Assembly (NCBI RefSeq): GCF_015291645.1
Contig: NZ_CP030055.1
Span: forward strand, 3,720,001-3,784,000
Direction: 5' to 3'
Origin: Bradyrhizobium sp. CCBAU 53340
GTDB taxonomy: Bacteria; Pseudomonadota; Alphaproteobacteria; Rhizobiales; Xanthobacteraceae
DNA length: 64,000 bases
This document shows positions 42,565 to 55,140 of the stretch, in pieces (the first letter of the stretch is position 1; the number at the start of each line of letters is the position of its first letter). Both the position numbers and the translations under genes were made by a program. The notes beneath the pieces were generated by a model. That model saw nothing but the letters and a program-made list of their open reading frames with translations, was not told the DNA's origin and did not search any database.

Positions 42565-43761
42565 ATGAACGAGCAACCCGAAAACCTTCGCAACTTTACG
42601 ATCAACTTCGGACCGCAGCATCCGGCGGCGCATGGCGTTCTTCGTCTTGTGCTCGAACTGGACGGCGAAGTCGTCGCCCGCGTCGATCCCCATATCGGCC
42701 TGCTTCACCGCGGCACCGAAAAGCTGATCGAGCAGAAGACCTATCTGCAGGCGATCCCTTACTTCGACCGGCTCGACTACGTCGCGCCGATGAATCAGGA
42801 GCACGCCTTCTGCCTCGCTGCCGAGAAGCTGCTGGGCATCGAGGTGCCGCGCCGCGGCCAGCTGATCCGCGTGCTCTATTGCGAGATCGGCCGCATTCTC
42901 TCGCATCTTCTTAACGTCACCACGCAGGCGATGGACGTCGGCGCGCTGACCCCGCCGCTGTGGGGCTTCGAGGAGCGCGAGAAGCTGATGGTGTTCTACG
43001 AGCGCGCCTCGGGCAGCCGTATGCACGCAGCCTTCTTCCGCGTCGGCGGCGTGCATCAAGACCTGCCTCAGAAGCTGGTCGACGACATCGAGGCCTGGTG
43101 CGATCCGTTCCTGAAGGTCGTGGACGATCTCGATCGGCTGCTCACCGCGAACCGCATCTTCAAGCAGCGCAACGTCGACATCGGCGTGGTGCCGCTGAAG
43201 GAAGCCTGGGAGTGGGGCTTCTCGGGCGTGATGGTGCGCGGCTCGGGCGCCGCCTGGGACCTGCGCAAGTCGCAGCCCTACGAGTGCTACGCCGAGATGG
43301 ATTTCGACATTCCGATCGGCAAGAACGGCGACTGCTACGATCGCTATCTGATCCGCATGGAAGAGATGCGCCAGTCCGTCCGCATCATGAAGCAGTGCAT
43401 CCAGAAGCTGAACGCAGCCGACGGGAAGGGGCCTGTCGTCGTCGAAGACAACAAGGTTGCACCGCCCCGTCGTGGCGAGATGAAGCGTTCGATGGAAGCG
43501 CTGATCCATCATTTCAAGCTCTACACCGAAGGCGTTCACGTGCCGGAAGGCGAAGTCTACGCCGCGGTCGAAGCGCCCAAGGGCGAGTTCGGCGTCTATC
43601 TGATCTCCGACGGCACCAACAAGCCTTACAAGTGCAAGATCCGCGCGCCGGGCTTTGCCCACCTCCAGGCGATGGACCACATCTGCCGTGGCCATCTGCT
43701 CGCCGACGTCTCGGCCATTCTCGGCTCGCTCGACATCGTGTTCGGAGAGGTCGATCGGTGA
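42565..43761 (+). CDS. nuoD: NADH:quinone oxidoreductase subunit D
   Basis: A 398-residue subunit derived from the hydrogenase large subunit; with NuoB it forms the quinone-binding pocket. Seen: [39 protein letters not shown] and a C-terminus DIVFGEVDR. It starts three bases after the nuoC stop. Its own stop overlaps the start of the FkbM methyltransferase gene (TGATG), so that gene is translated by coupling with nuoD. Confidence 0.97.
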   Translation: MNEQPENLRNFTINFGPQHPAAHGVLRLVLELDGEVVARVDPHIGLLHRGTEKLIEQKTYLQAIPYFDRLDYVAPMNQEHAFCLAAEKLLGIEVPRRGQLIRVLYCEIGRILSHLLNVTTQAMDVGALTPPLWGFEEREKLMVFYERASGSRMHAAFFRVGGVHQDLPQKLVDDIEAWCDPFLKVVDDLDRLLTANRIFKQRNVDIGVVPLKEAWEWGFSGVMVRGSGAAWDLRKSQPYECYAEMDFDIPIGKNGDCYDRYLIRMEEMRQSVRIMKQCIQKLNAADGKGPVVVEDNKVAPPRRGEMKRSMEALIHHFKLYTEGVHVPEGEVYAAVEAPKGEFGVYLISDGTNKPYKCKIRAPGFAHLQAMDHICRGHLLADVSAILGSLDIVFGEVDR

Positions 43762-44723
43762 TGGCGCAGGCGCCAATCCAGTTTGACCGCGCCTCGGGGG
43801 CCCTTGAAGGGGCCAACCTGTGGGAGCGGACGGCTGCCTTGGCGCTGGTGACGGGATCGAAGATCTCCTCGCACTTCTCGCATATGGGCTACATCGCCTG
43901 CGCGAACCTGCTGCGCAAGACGCTGCCCGAGCGCAACATCGCGATCAAGCTCAACCCGGATGCCGTGTTCGAATTCCCGTACGGCGACGGCTATTGGAGC
44001 AAGCTGCTCAACCGCTCTTATTGCTACGAGGACGAGTTGGAGCTGCTGTTCGCCGACTCCATCGACGTCGACTACACGCTGCTCGATTGCGGCGCCAATT
44101 ACGGCTACTGGTCGGTGCTGGTGTCGAGCAAGCCGTTCGGTTCGCACAAGGCGATCGCGATCGAGCCGTCGGGCCAGAACTATCCGAAGCTTGCCAACAA
44201 TGCGCGCGTCAACGGTGGCCGCTTCGAGACCATGAAATGCGCGATCGGCGCTGCCCGCGGCACCGCGCGTCTGTCAGGCACCAAGCATGAGGCCTTCAGC
44301 ATCGCCGGCGCTCCGTCGGATGGCGGCGAGGAAGTGCCGGTGCTGGCGCTCGACAATCTGATCGACGACGGCAAGGTCGCAGGCACCGGCAAATACCTGA
44401 TCAAGCTCGACGTTGAAGGCGTCGAGATCGAGGCGATCAAGGGCGGCGCCCGGCTGCTTCAGGCCGACAGCGTCATCATGTGCGAGGAGCACGGCAGCGA
44501 CCGCTCCCATGCGGTGTCGCGCTATATCCTCGAGCAAACCCCGCTGAAGCTGATCGTGTTCGATCCGCGCAGCAACCGTATGGAGACCGTGACCGAGCTG
44601 TCGATCCTCGATCGCATCAAGGTCTCGACCCACGTCGGCTACAATGTTTTCGGCACCGCAAGCGCGTTCTGGCAGGACAGGATTGATGCCCTGAATGCCA
44701 AGGCCGCGCGCCGCATGCAGTGA
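43761..44723 (+). CDS. FkbM-family SAM-dependent methyltransferase within the nuo operon
   Basis: A 320-residue protein inserted between nuoD and nuoE. SAM-binding motif LLDCGANYGYWSVLV, adenosine-binding AIEPSGQNYPKL, and the FkbM signature IKLDVEGVEIEAIKGG are all present; no membrane helix. FkbM proteins mostly O-methylate sugars or natural products. Its start overlaps the nuoD stop and it lies ten bases before nuoE, so it is co-expressed with complex I. The long frame upstream (to 42960) is only the shadow of nuoD; a GTG at 43758 is an alternative start. Role in complex I modification is speculation. Confidence 0.88.
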   Translation: MAQAPIQFDRASGALEGANLWERTAALALVTGSKISSHFSHMGYIACANLLRKTLPERNIAIKLNPDAVFEFPYGDGYWSKLLNRSYCYEDELELLFADSIDVDYTLLDCGANYGYWSVLVSSKPFGSHKAIAIEPSGQNYPKLANNARVNGGRFETMKCAIGAARGTARLSGTKHEAFSIAGAPSDGGEEVPVLALDNLIDDGKVAGTGKYLIKLDVEGVEIEAIKGGARLLQADSVIMCEEHGSDRSHAVSRYILEQTPLKLIVFDPRSNRMETVTELSILDRIKVSTHVGYNVFGTASAFWQDRIDALNAKAARRMQ

Positions 44724-44733
44724 GAGATAAGAT

Positions 44734-45345
44734 ATGTCCGTTCGCCGATTAGCACCGAAGGAAGTCCAGCCCGCGAGCTTCGCGTTCACGGAGGAGAACC
44801 TCGCATTCGCCAAGCAGCAGATCGCGAAATATCCGGCCGGACGCCAGGCTTCGGCCGTCATCGCCATCCTCTGGCGCGCGCAGGAGCAGCATGACGGCTG
44901 GGTGTCGGAAGCTGCGATCCGCGTCATCGCGGACATGCTCGACATGCCCTATATCCGCGTGCTCGAGGTTGCGACCTTCTACACGATGTTCCAGCTCGCT
45001 CCCGTGGGCAAGAAGGCCCATGTCCAGGTCTGCGGCACCACGCCGTGCCGCCTGCGCGGCGCCGAAGACCTGATCCATGTCTGCGAGAGCCGAATCCATC
45101 ACGATCCCTTCCATCTCTCCAAGGACGGCAATTTCAGCTGGGAAGAGGTGGAGTGCCTGGGCGCCTGCGTGAACGCGCCGATGGTGCTGATCGGCAAGGA
45201 CACCTATGAGGACCTGACCAAGGAAACCTTCGGCAAGGTGCTCGACGGCTTTGCCTCCGGCAATCCGCCGAAGCCCGGTCCGCAGAACGGCCGCCAGTTC
45301 TCCGCGCCGGCGGGCGGGCCCACCACGCTGAAGGAGACCTCCTGA
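44734..45345 (+). CDS. nuoE: NADH:quinone oxidoreductase subunit E
   Basis: A 203-residue subunit of the NADH-oxidising module with one [2Fe-2S] cluster (N1a). Ligands are Cys in [11 protein letters not shown] and the later pair [10 protein letters not shown]. The fold is thioredoxin-like after a helical part ([26 protein letters not shown]). The C-terminal tail (about 35 residues after the conserved region) is proline-rich and ends LKETS. The stop overlaps the next small gene (TGATG). Confidence 0.97.
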   Translation: MSVRRLAPKEVQPASFAFTEENLAFAKQQIAKYPAGRQASAVIAILWRAQEQHDGWVSEAAIRVIADMLDMPYIRVLEVATFYTMFQLAPVGKKAHVQVCGTTPCRLRGAEDLIHVCESRIHHDPFHLSKDGNFSWEEVECLGACVNAPMVLIGKDTYEDLTKETFGKVLDGFASGNPPKPGPQNGRQFSAPAGGPTTLKETS

Positions 45346-45548
45346 TGGGTCTTCCGTCTCAGGCGAACGAGGGGAGCGGAGCCGTGAAGAAATGGGGCTT
45401 CGTTGCCATGCACGCCGCGCTCGCGGCCGCCTTCATGTTCCTGCTGCAGCGTTTTGTGATGAACGCCCCGCAGGAAACCAGTCTGCTCTGGGCGCTGACC
45501 TTCGCCGTCTGCGCCGCCGGACTTGCCTACAAGCAGTCCAATCGTTGA
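45345..45548 (+). CDS. Small two-helix membrane protein between nuoE and nuoF
   Basis: A 67-residue protein with two hydrophobic segments (FVAMHAALAAAFMFLLQ and LLWALTFAVCAAGLAY) and short polar ends. It overlaps nuoE by one base and precedes nuoF by 15 bases. I recall similarly placed small genes in related Bradyrhizobiaceae nuo operons but know no function; it may be an accessory or assembly protein of complex I. Length and coupling argue it is expressed. Confidence 0.75.
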   Translation: MGLPSQANEGSGAVKKWGFVAMHAALAAAFMFLLQRFVMNAPQETSLLWALTFAVCAAGLAYKQSNR

Positions 45549-45563
45549 TCGGAAAGCACTGAT

Positions 45564-46889
<1,326 letters not shown>

Positions 46890-46894
46890 GAGAC

Positions 46895-48970
46895 ATGACC
46901 AAGCTCATCATCGACGGCAAAGAGATCGATGTTCCCGCCGAATACACGCTGCTTCAGGCGTGCGAGGCGGCGGGCGCCGAGATTCCGCGCTTCTGCTATC
47001 ACGAGCGCCTGTCGATCGCCGGCAATTGCCGGATGTGCCTCGTCGAGGTGAAGGGCGGCCCGAAGCCGGTCGCATCCTGCGCCTGGGGTGTGCGCGACTG
47101 CCGTCCGGGCCCGAAGGGCGAGCCGCCGGAGATCTCGACGCGTTCGCCGATGGTGAAGAAGGCGCGCGAAGGCGTGATGGAATTCCTTCTCATCAACCAT
47201 CCCTTGGACTGCCCGATCTGCGACCAGGGCGGCGAGTGCGACCTGCAGGACCAGGCGATGGGCTATGGTGTCGACACCAGCCGCTTCGCCGAGAACAAGC
47301 GCGCGGTCGAGGACAAATATCTCGGCGCGCTGGTCAAGACCTCGATGAACCGCTGCATCCAGTGCACGCGCTGCGTCCGCTTCTCGGCGGAAGTCGCCGG
47401 CGCCCCTGAAATGGGCGCGACCGGGCGCGGCGAGGACATGGAGATCACGACCTATCTCGAGCACGCGCTGACGTCGGAGCTGCAGGGCAATCTCGTCGAC
47501 ATCTGCCCGGTCGGCGCGCTGACCTCGAAGCCCTATGCCTTCGCGGCGCGTCCCTGGGAGCTCGGCAAGACCCAGTCGATCGACGTCATGGATGGCGTGG
47601 GCTCGGCGATCCGCGTCGACACCCGCGGCCGCGAGGTGATGCGCGTGCTGCCGCGCATCAACGAGGCCGTGAACGAGGAGTGGATCTCCGACAAGACCCG
47701 CCACATCGTCGACGGCCTGCGCACCCAGCGCCTCGATCGCCCCTATATCCGCGAAGCCGGCAAGCTGCGTGCGGCGAGCTGGCCGGAAGCTTTCGCCGCG
47801 ATCGCTGCGAAAGCGGCGCGCACCGACGGCAAGCGCATCGGCGCGATCGCGGGCGATCTTGCTGGCGTCGAGGAGATGTTCGCGCTGAAGGATCTGCTCG
47901 CCAAATTCGGCTCGGCCAATCTGGCGGTGCAGGGCGGCGATGCCTTCGATCCCGCGCTCGGCCGCGGCTCCTACATCTTCAATCCGTCGCTCGCGGGCGT
48001 CGAGCAGGCCGATGCGCTGCTCATCATCGGCGCCAATCCGCGGAAAGAGGCGGCCGTGTTCAACGCCCGCATCCGCAAGCGCTGGCGCGCCGGCGGCTTC
48101 AAGATCGGGGTGATCGGCGCCAAGGCCGATCTCACCTACGATTATGACCATCTCGGCGCAGGCACCGAGACGCTCGGTGAGCTCGCCTCCGGCAAGCACT
48201 CCTTCATGGACGTGCTGAAGAACGCCAAGAACCCGATCATCCTGGTCGGCGCGGGCGCCACCTCGCGCCACGACGGCGCCGCCATTCTGGCTGCCAGCGC
48301 CAAGCTCGCGCTCGATGTCGGCGCGGTGAAGGACGGCTGGAACGGCTTTGGCGTGCTGCACGAGGCCGCCTCGCGCGTCGGCGCGCTCGACATCGGCTTC
48401 GTTGCGGGTGCGGGCGGGCTGAACGCCGCGCAGATGACGACCTTCGGCACGCTGGACTTGCTGTTCCTGCTCGGCGCGGACGAGATCAAGGCGCCTGATG
48501 GCACTTTCGTGGTCTACATCGGCACCCATGGGGACCGTGGCGCGCACCGCGCCGACGTGATCCTGCCGGCGGCCGCCTACACCGAGAAGTCCGCGATCTA
48601 CGTCAACACCGAAGGCCGCGTGCAGATGACCGGCCGCGCCGCGTTCCCGCCGGGTGAAGCCCGCGAGGACTGGGCGATCATCCGCGCGCTCTCCGAAGCG
48701 CTCGGCAAGAAGCTCGGCTATGACTCGCTGGCCGCGCTGCGCCAGGTGATCTTCAAGGCCGTGCCGCATCTGATCCGTCTCGACCAGATCGAGGCCGGCT
48801 CCGCCGACCAGGTCAAGAAGCTGGCCGGGAAGGGCGGCTCGCCCGAGAAGGCGCCGTTCAAGCCTCTGGTCGAGGACTTCTATTTGACCAACCCGATCGC
48901 GCGTGCGTCCGCCGTGATGGCGGAATGCTCGCGGCTTGCCTCCGGGCAGATGCTGACCGCAGCGGAGTGA
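46895..48970 (+). CDS. nuoG: NADH:quinone oxidoreductase subunit G
   Basis: A 691-residue subunit that wires electrons through several iron-sulphur clusters. N-terminal ferredoxin part: [21 protein letters not shown] ([2Fe-2S] N1b); then the His-Cys cluster [18 protein letters not shown] and a further [4Fe-4S] with [10 protein letters not shown] and CPVGALT. The C-terminal two thirds is the molybdopterin oxidoreductase-like domain without its cofactor. Length fits the alphaproteobacterial type. Confidence 0.97.
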   Translation: MTKLIIDGKEIDVPAEYTLLQACEAAGAEIPRFCYHERLSIAGNCRMCLVEVKGGPKPVASCAWGVRDCRPGPKGEPPEISTRSPMVKKAREGVMEFLLINHPLDCPICDQGGECDLQDQAMGYGVDTSRFAENKRAVEDKYLGALVKTSMNRCIQCTRCVRFSAEVAGAPEMGATGRGEDMEITTYLEHALTSELQGNLVDICPVGALTSKPYAFAARPWELGKTQSIDVMDGVGSAIRVDTRGREVMRVLPRINEAVNEEWISDKTRHIVDGLRTQRLDRPYIREAGKLRAASWPEAFAAIAAKAARTDGKRIGAIAGDLAGVEEMFALKDLLAKFGSANLAVQGGDAFDPALGRGSYIFNPSLAGVEQADALLIIGANPRKEAAVFNARIRKRWRAGGFKIGVIGAKADLTYDYDHLGAGTETLGELASGKHSFMDVLKNAKNPIILVGAGATSRHDGAAILAASAKLALDVGAVKDGWNGFGVLHEAASRVGALDIGFVAGAGGLNAAQMTTFGTLDLLFLLGADEIKAPDGTFVVYIGTHGDRGAHRADVILPAAAYTEKSAIYVNTEGRVQMTGRAAFPPGEAREDWAIIRALSEALGKKLGYDSLAALRQVIFKAVPHLIRLDQIEAGSADQVKKLAGKGGSPEKAPFKPLVEDFYLTNPIARASAVMAECSRLASGQMLTAAE

Positions 48971-48975
48971 GCAGA

Positions 48976-50043
48976 ATGGAATTCTTCGAAAGCGCATTCT
49001 GGACCGGCTTCCTCTGGCCGCTGATCATCATGATCGCGGAGAGCGTGCTGGTGCTCGTCGTCCTCCTGGTCGCGATCGCCTACATCCTGCTCGCCGACCG
49101 CAAGATCTGGGCGGCGGTGCAGATCCGCCGCGGCCCGAACGTGGTCGGCCCCTGGGGCCTGTTCCAATCCTTCGCCGACCTGCTCAAATTCGTGCTCAAG
49201 GAGCCGATCATTCCGGCCGGCGCCAACAAGGGCGTGTTCCTGCTGGCGCCCTTGGTATCGTGCGTGCTCGCGCTCGCGGCCTGGGCGGTGATCCCGACCA
49301 ATCTCGGCTGGGTGATCTCCGACATCAATGTCGGCATCCTCTTCATCTTCGCGATCTCGTCGCTGTCGATCTACGGCATCATTATGGCCGGCTGGTCGTC
49401 GAACTCGAAGTATCCGTTCCTGGCCGCGCTGCGCTCGGCGGCGCAGATGGTGTCCTATGAAGTCTCGATCGGCTTCGTCATCATCACCGTGCTGCTCTGC
49501 GCCGGCACGCTGAACCTGTCGGCCGTGGTCGAGGCCCAACATGCGCGGGGTCTTGCGAGCCTGATCGGGCTGCCGCAGCTCACCATCCTGAACTGGTACG
49601 TCTGGCCGCTGTTCCCGATGTTCGTGGTGTTCTACGTCTCGGCGCTGGCGGAAACCAACCGTCCGCCCTTCGACCTCGTCGAGGCGGAATCCGAGCTCGT
49701 TGCCGGCTTCATGGTCGAGTACGGCTCGACGCCGTACCTCTTGTTCATGCTCGGCGAATACGTGGCGATCGTCACGATGTGCGCGATGGCCACTATCCTG
49801 TTCCTCGGAGGCTGGCTGCCGCCGGTGGACCTGCCGCCCTTCAACTGGGTGCCGGGGATCATTTGGTTCTCGCTGAAACTGTTCTTCATGTTCTTCCTGT
49901 TCGCGATGGCAAAGGCGATCGTGCCGCGCTACCGCTACGACCAACTGATGCGCCTCGGCTGGAAGGTGTTCCTGCCGCTGTCGCTGGCGATGGTGATCGT
50001 GGTGGCCGGCGTGCTGCAATTCGCCGGCATCGCGCCGAAGTGA
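48976..50043 (+). CDS. nuoH: NADH:quinone oxidoreductase subunit H
   Basis: A 355-residue membrane subunit next to the quinone site. Eight or more helices; the signatures [18 protein letters not shown] and [21 protein letters not shown] with conserved acidic residues are present. ATG 48976, six bases after the nuoG stop, is used rather than the frame start at 48925, which overlaps nuoG. Confidence 0.97.
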   Translation: MEFFESAFWTGFLWPLIIMIAESVLVLVVLLVAIAYILLADRKIWAAVQIRRGPNVVGPWGLFQSFADLLKFVLKEPIIPAGANKGVFLLAPLVSCVLALAAWAVIPTNLGWVISDINVGILFIFAISSLSIYGIIMAGWSSNSKYPFLAALRSAAQMVSYEVSIGFVIITVLLCAGTLNLSAVVEAQHARGLASLIGLPQLTILNWYVWPLFPMFVVFYVSALAETNRPPFDLVEAESELVAGFMVEYGSTPYLLFMLGEYVAIVTMCAMATILFLGGWLPPVDLPPFNWVPGIIWFSLKLFFMFFLFAMAKAIVPRYRYDQLMRLGWKVFLPLSLAMVIVVAGVLQFAGIAPK

Positions 50044-50050
50044 GGCTGTC

Positions 50051-50545
50051 ATGGGTATCAACGTCAACGCCACTGCACGCTCGCTTCTGCTGTCGGAATT
50101 CGTCTCGGCGTTCTTCCTCGCCATGCGCTATTTCTTCCAGCCGAAGCCAACGCTGAACTATCCGTTCGAGAAGGGCCCGATCTCGCCGCGTTTCCGTGGC
50201 GAGCATGCGCTGCGCCGCTATCCGAACGGCGAAGAACGCTGCATCGCCTGCAAGCTGTGCGAGGCGGTCTGCCCGGCGCAGGCCATCACCATCGAGGCCG
50301 GCCCGCGCCGCAACGACGGCACCCGCCGCACCGTGCGCTACGACATCGACATGGTGAAGTGCATCTATTGCGGCCTCTGCCAGGAGGCCTGTCCGGTCGA
50401 CGCCATCGTCGAAGGTCCGAACTTCGAGTTTGCGACCGAGACCCGCGAGGAACTGTTCTATGACAAGGCCAAGCTGCTCGCCAACGGCGACCGCTGGGAA
50501 CGCGAGATCGCGAAAGCGATCGAGCTCGACGCGCCGTACCGGTGA
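50051..50545 (+). CDS. nuoI: NADH:quinone oxidoreductase subunit I
   Basis: A 164-residue ferredoxin-like subunit with two [4Fe-4S] clusters: [16 protein letters not shown] and [16 protein letters not shown]. An amphipathic N-terminal helix anchors it to the membrane arm. It lies seven bases after nuoH and nine before nuoJ. Confidence 0.97.
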   Translation: MGINVNATARSLLLSEFVSAFFLAMRYFFQPKPTLNYPFEKGPISPRFRGEHALRRYPNGEERCIACKLCEAVCPAQAITIEAGPRRNDGTRRTVRYDIDMVKCIYCGLCQEACPVDAIVEGPNFEFATETREELFYDKAKLLANGDRWEREIAKAIELDAPYR

Positions 50546-50554
50546 GGTGAGGGT

Positions 50555-51193
50555 ATGATCCTTCCCGCGCTCTTCTTCTATCTCTTCGCCGGCGTCTGCG
50601 TCGCCTCGGCCGTCATGGTGATTGTCTCGCGCAATCCCGTGCACTCCGTGCTGTACCTGATCCTGGCCTTCGTCAACGCCTCCGGCCTGTTCGTGCTGAT
50701 GGGCGCCGAATTTCTCGGCATGATGCTGATCGTCGTCTATGTCGGCGCGGTCGCGGTGCTGTTCCTGTTCGTGATCATGATGCTCGATGTCGACTTCCTC
50801 GAGCTGCGCGAAGGCTTCATCCAGTACCTGCCGGTCGGCGTCGTGATCGGCGGCATCTTCCTGTTCGAGCTGCTGTTGACCGTCGGCGCCTGGGTCATCA
50901 ATCCCAATGTCGGCAAGACCATCACGGCCCCGATCCCGGCCAACGTCTCGAACACCGAGGCGCTCGGCCTCGTGCTCTATACGAAGTATATCCACTACTT
51001 CCAGCTCGCGGGCATGGTGCTGCTGGTCGCCATGATCGGCGCCATCGTGCTGACGCTGCGCCACAAGGCGAGCGTGAAGCGGCAGGACATCAACGTTCAG
51101 AACGCACGCACGCCCGAGATGGCGATGGCGATGCGCCAGGTGGCACCGGGGCAGGGGCTCTCGGACGCCGACGCGGCGGAGTGGGTGAAATGA
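50555..51193 (+). CDS. nuoJ: NADH:quinone oxidoreductase subunit J
   Basis: A 212-residue membrane subunit with five helices, including the conserved [27 protein letters not shown] in helix 3, the pi-bulge helix. The C-terminal tail after the last helix is polar and longer than in E. coli. It overlaps nuoK by four bases (ATGA). Confidence 0.96.
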   Translation: MILPALFFYLFAGVCVASAVMVIVSRNPVHSVLYLILAFVNASGLFVLMGAEFLGMMLIVVYVGAVAVLFLFVIMMLDVDFLELREGFIQYLPVGVVIGGIFLFELLLTVGAWVINPNVGKTITAPIPANVSNTEALGLVLYTKYIHYFQLAGMVLLVAMIGAIVLTLRHKASVKRQDINVQNARTPEMAMAMRQVAPGQGLSDADAAEWVK

Positions 51194-51498
51194 CGATCGG
51201 GCTCGGACACTATCTGGCGGTCGGCGCGATCCTGTTCACGCTCGGCATCCTCGGCATCTTCCTGAACCGCAAGAACATCATCGTCATCCTGATGTCGATC
51301 GAGCTGATCCTGCTCTCGGTCAACATCAACCTGGTGGCATTCTCGACCTTCCTCGGCGACATCGTCGGCCAGGTCTTCGCGCTGCTGGTCCTGACCGTTG
51401 CAGCCGCCGAAGCCGCGATCGGTCTTGCCATCCTGGTGGTCTATTTCCGCAACCGCGGCTCGATCGCGGTTGAGGACGTCAATCTGATGAAGGGCTGA
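51190..51498 (+). CDS. nuoK: NADH:quinone oxidoreductase subunit K
   Basis: A 102-residue, three-helix subunit of the proton-pumping arm. The two functional glutamates are in [17 protein letters not shown] and [20 protein letters not shown] 51190 within the nuoJ stop is favoured over 51181. Confidence 0.96.
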   Translation: MTIGLGHYLAVGAILFTLGILGIFLNRKNIIVILMSIELILLSVNINLVAFSTFLGDIVGQVFALLVLTVAAAEAAIGLAILVVYFRNRGSIAVEDVNLMKG

Positions 51499-51506
51499 GC
51501 TCTCAA

Positions 51507-53609
51507 ATGGTTCAGGCAATCGTTTTCCTGCCGCTGCTGGGCGCCATTCTGGCCGGCCTGATCTCGCTGGTCGGCGCGCATGGTCGCAACCCCTCGGGTG
51601 ACGAGCTCGAGCATCATGGCGATCACGGCCACGGTGCGCACGTTCATGCGTCCGATACCATCAACGAGGATGCCTCCGTCATCCACGAGAGCCATCACGA
51701 ACCCGGCGACGGGCATGACGGCCACGGCCCGGCCGAGCCGGCGGCCGCGGGCTCGCGCGGCGCCGAGCTGATCACGACCGCCCTGCTGTTCGTGTCGGCG
51801 GCGCTGTCCTGGATGACGCTGGTCGATGTCGGCTTCAACGGCCACGACGCCCGGTACCAGCTCTTGCCCTGGATATTCTCCGGCGAGCTCGAGGTCTGGT
51901 GGAGCTTGCGCGTCGACACGCTCACCGCCGTGATGCTGGTGGTGGTGACGACCGTGTCCTCGCTCGTGCACCTCTATTCCATCGGCTACATGGACGAGGA
52001 TCCGAACCGGCCGCGCTTCTTCGGCTATCTCTCCCTGTTCACCTTCGCCATGCTGATGCTGGTGACGGCTGACAACCTCGTGCAGCTGTTCTTCGGCTGG
52101 GAAGGCGTGGGTCTCGCCAGCTACCTCCTGATCGGCTTCTGGTATCAGAAGCCCTCGGCGAACGCCGCCGCCATCAAGGCCTTCGTGGTCAACCGCGTCG
52201 GCGATTTCGGCTTCGCGCTCGGCATCTTCGCGATCTTCATGCTGACGAGCTCGACCGATTTCGAGACCATCTTCCATGCCGCTCCCGGCCTGACCGGCAA
52301 GACCATCGACTTCCTCGGCTGGCATGCCGACGCGCTGACCTTGACCTGCCTGCTGCTGTTCATGGGCGCGATGGGCAAGTCGGCGCAGTTCCTGCTGCAC
52401 ACCTGGTTGCCGGACGCGATGGAAGGCCCGACGCCGGTGTCGGCGCTGATCCACGCCGCGACCATGGTCACCGCCGGCGTCTTCATGGTGGCGCGCCTGT
52501 CGCCGCTGTTCGAGCTTGCTCCGAACGCGCAGGCCGTCGTGATGTTCTTCGGCGCGACCACGGCGTTCTTCGCCGCGACCATCGGTCTCGTCCAGAACGA
52601 CATCAAGCGCATCGTTGCGTATTCGACCTGTTCGCAGCTCGGCTACATGTTCGTGGCGATGGGGGCAGGGGCCTATTCGGTCGGCATGTTCCATTTGTTC
52701 ACGCACGCCTTCTTCAAGGCGCTGCTGTTCCTAGGCTCCGGCTCGGTGATCTACGCGATGCACCACGAGCAGGACATCCGCAACATGGGCGGCCTCTGGC
52801 GCAAGATTCCGTACACGTTCGCGGTGATGGCCGTCGGCACCTTGGCGCTGACCGGTTTTCCGTTCTTCGCGGGCTACTACTCCAAGGACGCGATCATCGA
52901 GGCGGCCTATGCCGCACATAATCCGTTCTCGACCTACGCCTATCTGCTGACGATCGCGGCAGCCGGCCTGACCTCGTTCTATTCCTGGCGCTTGGTGTTC
53001 AAGACCTTCTTCGGCGAACCGCACGACCAGGAGCACTACGAGGCGGCGCATGAAAGCCCGATCTGGATGCTGATCCCGATCGGCGTGCTGGCCGTCGGTT
53101 CGATCGCGGCAGGTTTTCTATTCGTGGAGGTGTTTGCTCACCCCCACGGCGTGGAGGAGTTCTTCCGCGAATCCGTGAAGATGAACCCGCACATCCTCGA
53201 GGATATGGAGCACATGCCGCGTCTGCTCGGCTGGCTGCCCTTCGTGATGATGGCTGGTGGCTTCCTGGTGTCCTACACTTTCTACATCCGTAAGCCCTAC
53301 CTGCCGGTCGAGCTCGCGAACACGCAGCCGATGCTGTACCAGTTCCTGCTCAACAAATGGTACTTCGACGAGCTGTACGACCTCATCTTCGTCCGTCCGG
53401 CGAAGTGGATCGGCTATCAGCTCTGGAAGAAGGGCGACGGCTTCATCATCGACGGTCTGGGTCCCGACGGCGTCTCGGCGCGCGTCTTGGATATCACCCG
53501 CAACGTCGTGAAGATCCAGACCGGTTATCTCTATCACTACGCGTTCGCCATGCTGATCGGCGCCGCCGGCCTGATCACCTGGTTCATGTTCGGCTTTGGA
53601 GGCCAGTAA
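51507..53609 (+). CDS. nuoL: NADH:quinone oxidoreductase subunit L, with His-rich insertion
   Basis: A 700-residue antiporter-like pump subunit, longer than the 613 residues of E. coli. The core has [46 protein letters not shown] and [18 protein letters not shown]. Extra length comes largely from residues 25-80, between helix 1 and helix 2, where about a dozen histidines alternate with Gly, Asp and Glu (e.g. [12 protein letters not shown]). That loop should face the periplasm or membrane surface. Its stop is directly followed by the nuoM start. Confidence 0.96.
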   Translation: MVQAIVFLPLLGAILAGLISLVGAHGRNPSGDELEHHGDHGHGAHVHASDTINEDASVIHESHHEPGDGHDGHGPAEPAAAGSRGAELITTALLFVSAALSWMTLVDVGFNGHDARYQLLPWIFSGELEVWWSLRVDTLTAVMLVVVTTVSSLVHLYSIGYMDEDPNRPRFFGYLSLFTFAMLMLVTADNLVQLFFGWEGVGLASYLLIGFWYQKPSANAAAIKAFVVNRVGDFGFALGIFAIFMLTSSTDFETIFHAAPGLTGKTIDFLGWHADALTLTCLLLFMGAMGKSAQFLLHTWLPDAMEGPTPVSALIHAATMVTAGVFMVARLSPLFELAPNAQAVVMFFGATTAFFAATIGLVQNDIKRIVAYSTCSQLGYMFVAMGAGAYSVGMFHLFTHAFFKALLFLGSGSVIYAMHHEQDIRNMGGLWRKIPYTFAVMAVGTLALTGFPFFAGYYSKDAIIEAAYAAHNPFSTYAYLLTIAAAGLTSFYSWRLVFKTFFGEPHDQEHYEAAHESPIWMLIPIGVLAVGSIAAGFLFVEVFAHPHGVEEFFRESVKMNPHILEDMEHMPRLLGWLPFVMMAGGFLVSYTFYIRKPYLPVELANTQPMLYQFLLNKWYFDELYDLIFVRPAKWIGYQLWKKGDGFIIDGLGPDGVSARVLDITRNVVKIQTGYLYHYAFAMLIGAAGLITWFMFGFGGQ

Positions 53610-55118
53610 ATGACAACCTGGCCCATCCTTTCGGTCACGACGTTCCTGCCGCTGGTCGGTGCGCTGATCGTTTACCTGAGCCGCGGTGATGACGAGGCGT
53701 CGCGGCGCAATTCGCGCTGGATCGCCCTGTGGACCACGATCATCACCTTCGCCGTGTCGGTGATCCTGGTGCTGCGCTTCGATCCGTCGAATGCCGACTT
53801 CCAGTTCGTCGAGAAGGCGAACTGGCTCGCCACCGGCATCACCTACCACATGGGTGTCGACGGCATTTCGCTGCCCTTCGTGATCCTGACCACCGCCCTG
53901 ATGCCGTTCTGCATCATTGCGAGCTGGAAGTCGGTCACGAGCCGGGTGCGCGAATATATGATGGCGTTCCTGATCCTGGAAACGCTGATGGTCGGCACCT
54001 TCTCGGCGCTCGATCTCGTGCTGTTCTATCTGTTCTTCGAAGGCGGCCTGATCCCGATGTTCCTGATCATCGGTGTCTGGGGCGGCCCGCGCCGGGTCTA
54101 CGCCTCGTTCAAGTTCTTCCTCTACACGCTGCTCGGCTCGGTCCTGATGCTGCTCGCCATCATGGCGCTGTATTGGAACGCCAGCACCACCGACATCCCG
54201 GTCCTGATGCACACGGCCGTGCCGCGGTCATTGCAGACATGGGCCTGGCTCGCCTTCTTCGCCTCGTTCGCGGTGAAGATGCCGATGTGGCCAGTGCACA
54301 CCTGGCTGCCCGACGCGCACGTCGAGGCGCCGACCGCAGGCTCGGTGATCCTGGCCGCGATCCTGCTGAAGATGGGCGGCTACGGCTTCCTGCGCTTCTC
54401 GCTGCCGATGTTCCCGCTGGCCTCGCATGACTTCGCGCCGCTGATCTTCACGCTCTCGACCATCGCCATCATCTACACCTCGCTGGTGGCGATGATGCAG
54501 GAGGACATGAAGAAGCTGATCGCGTACTCCTCGGTCGCGCATATGGGCTTCGTCACCATGGGCATCTTCGCCGGCACCATGCAGGGCGTCGCCGGCGGCG
54601 TGTTCCAGATGATCTCGCACGGCATCGTCTCCGGCGCGCTGTTCCTCTGCGTCGGCATCGTCTACGACCGCATGCACACCCGCGAGATCGCGGCCTATGG
54701 CGGCCTCGTCAACCGGATGCCGCTCTACGCCATGACCTTCATGGTCTTCACCATGGCCAATGTCGGTCTGCCCGGAACCAGCGGATTCGTCGGCGAGTTC
54801 ATGACGCTGCTCGGCACCTTCAAGACCTCGATCCCGACCGCGTTCTTCGCCACGACCGGCGTGATCCTGTCGGCGTGCTATGCGCTGTGGCTGTACCGCA
54901 AGGTCGTGTTCGGATCGCTGGTGAAGCCCTCGCTGGCTAGCATCAAGGACCTCACCTTCCGGGAGTGCCTGACGCTGTTCCCGCTGATCGCGCTGACGAT
55001 CCTGTTCGGCGTCTATCCGAAGCCGGTGCTCGACATGTCGGCCGTCTCGGTCCAGCAACTCGTTAACAACTACAACACCGCTGTGACGGCCGTGAAGGCC
55101 GCCGCACTGCTCCAGTGA
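53610..55118 (+). CDS. nuoM: NADH:quinone oxidoreductase subunit M
   Basis: A 502-residue antiporter-like subunit with about 14 helices. Signatures: [22 protein letters not shown] with the helix 5 glutamate, [30 protein letters not shown] and [14 protein letters not shown]. The start ATG abuts the nuoL stop without a gap. Confidence 0.97.
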   Translation: MTTWPILSVTTFLPLVGALIVYLSRGDDEASRRNSRWIALWTTIITFAVSVILVLRFDPSNADFQFVEKANWLATGITYHMGVDGISLPFVILTTALMPFCIIASWKSVTSRVREYMMAFLILETLMVGTFSALDLVLFYLFFEGGLIPMFLIIGVWGGPRRVYASFKFFLYTLLGSVLMLLAIMALYWNASTTDIPVLMHTAVPRSLQTWAWLAFFASFAVKMPMWPVHTWLPDAHVEAPTAGSVILAAILLKMGGYGFLRFSLPMFPLASHDFAPLIFTLSTIAIIYTSLVAMMQEDMKKLIAYSSVAHMGFVTMGIFAGTMQGVAGGVFQMISHGIVSGALFLCVGIVYDRMHTREIAAYGGLVNRMPLYAMTFMVFTMANVGLPGTSGFVGEFMTLLGTFKTSIPTAFFATTGVILSACYALWLYRKVVFGSLVKPSLASIKDLTFRECLTLFPLIALTILFGVYPKPVLDMSAVSVQQLVNNYNTAVTAVKAAALLQ

Positions 55119-55140
55119 TCGGGCAGGTCAGGATATCGCC

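Noticed and set aside
42960..43760. Upstream extension of the FkbM methyltransferase frame over nuoD
   Set aside because: Overlaps nuoD in another frame and has no domain; the family start is at 43761.
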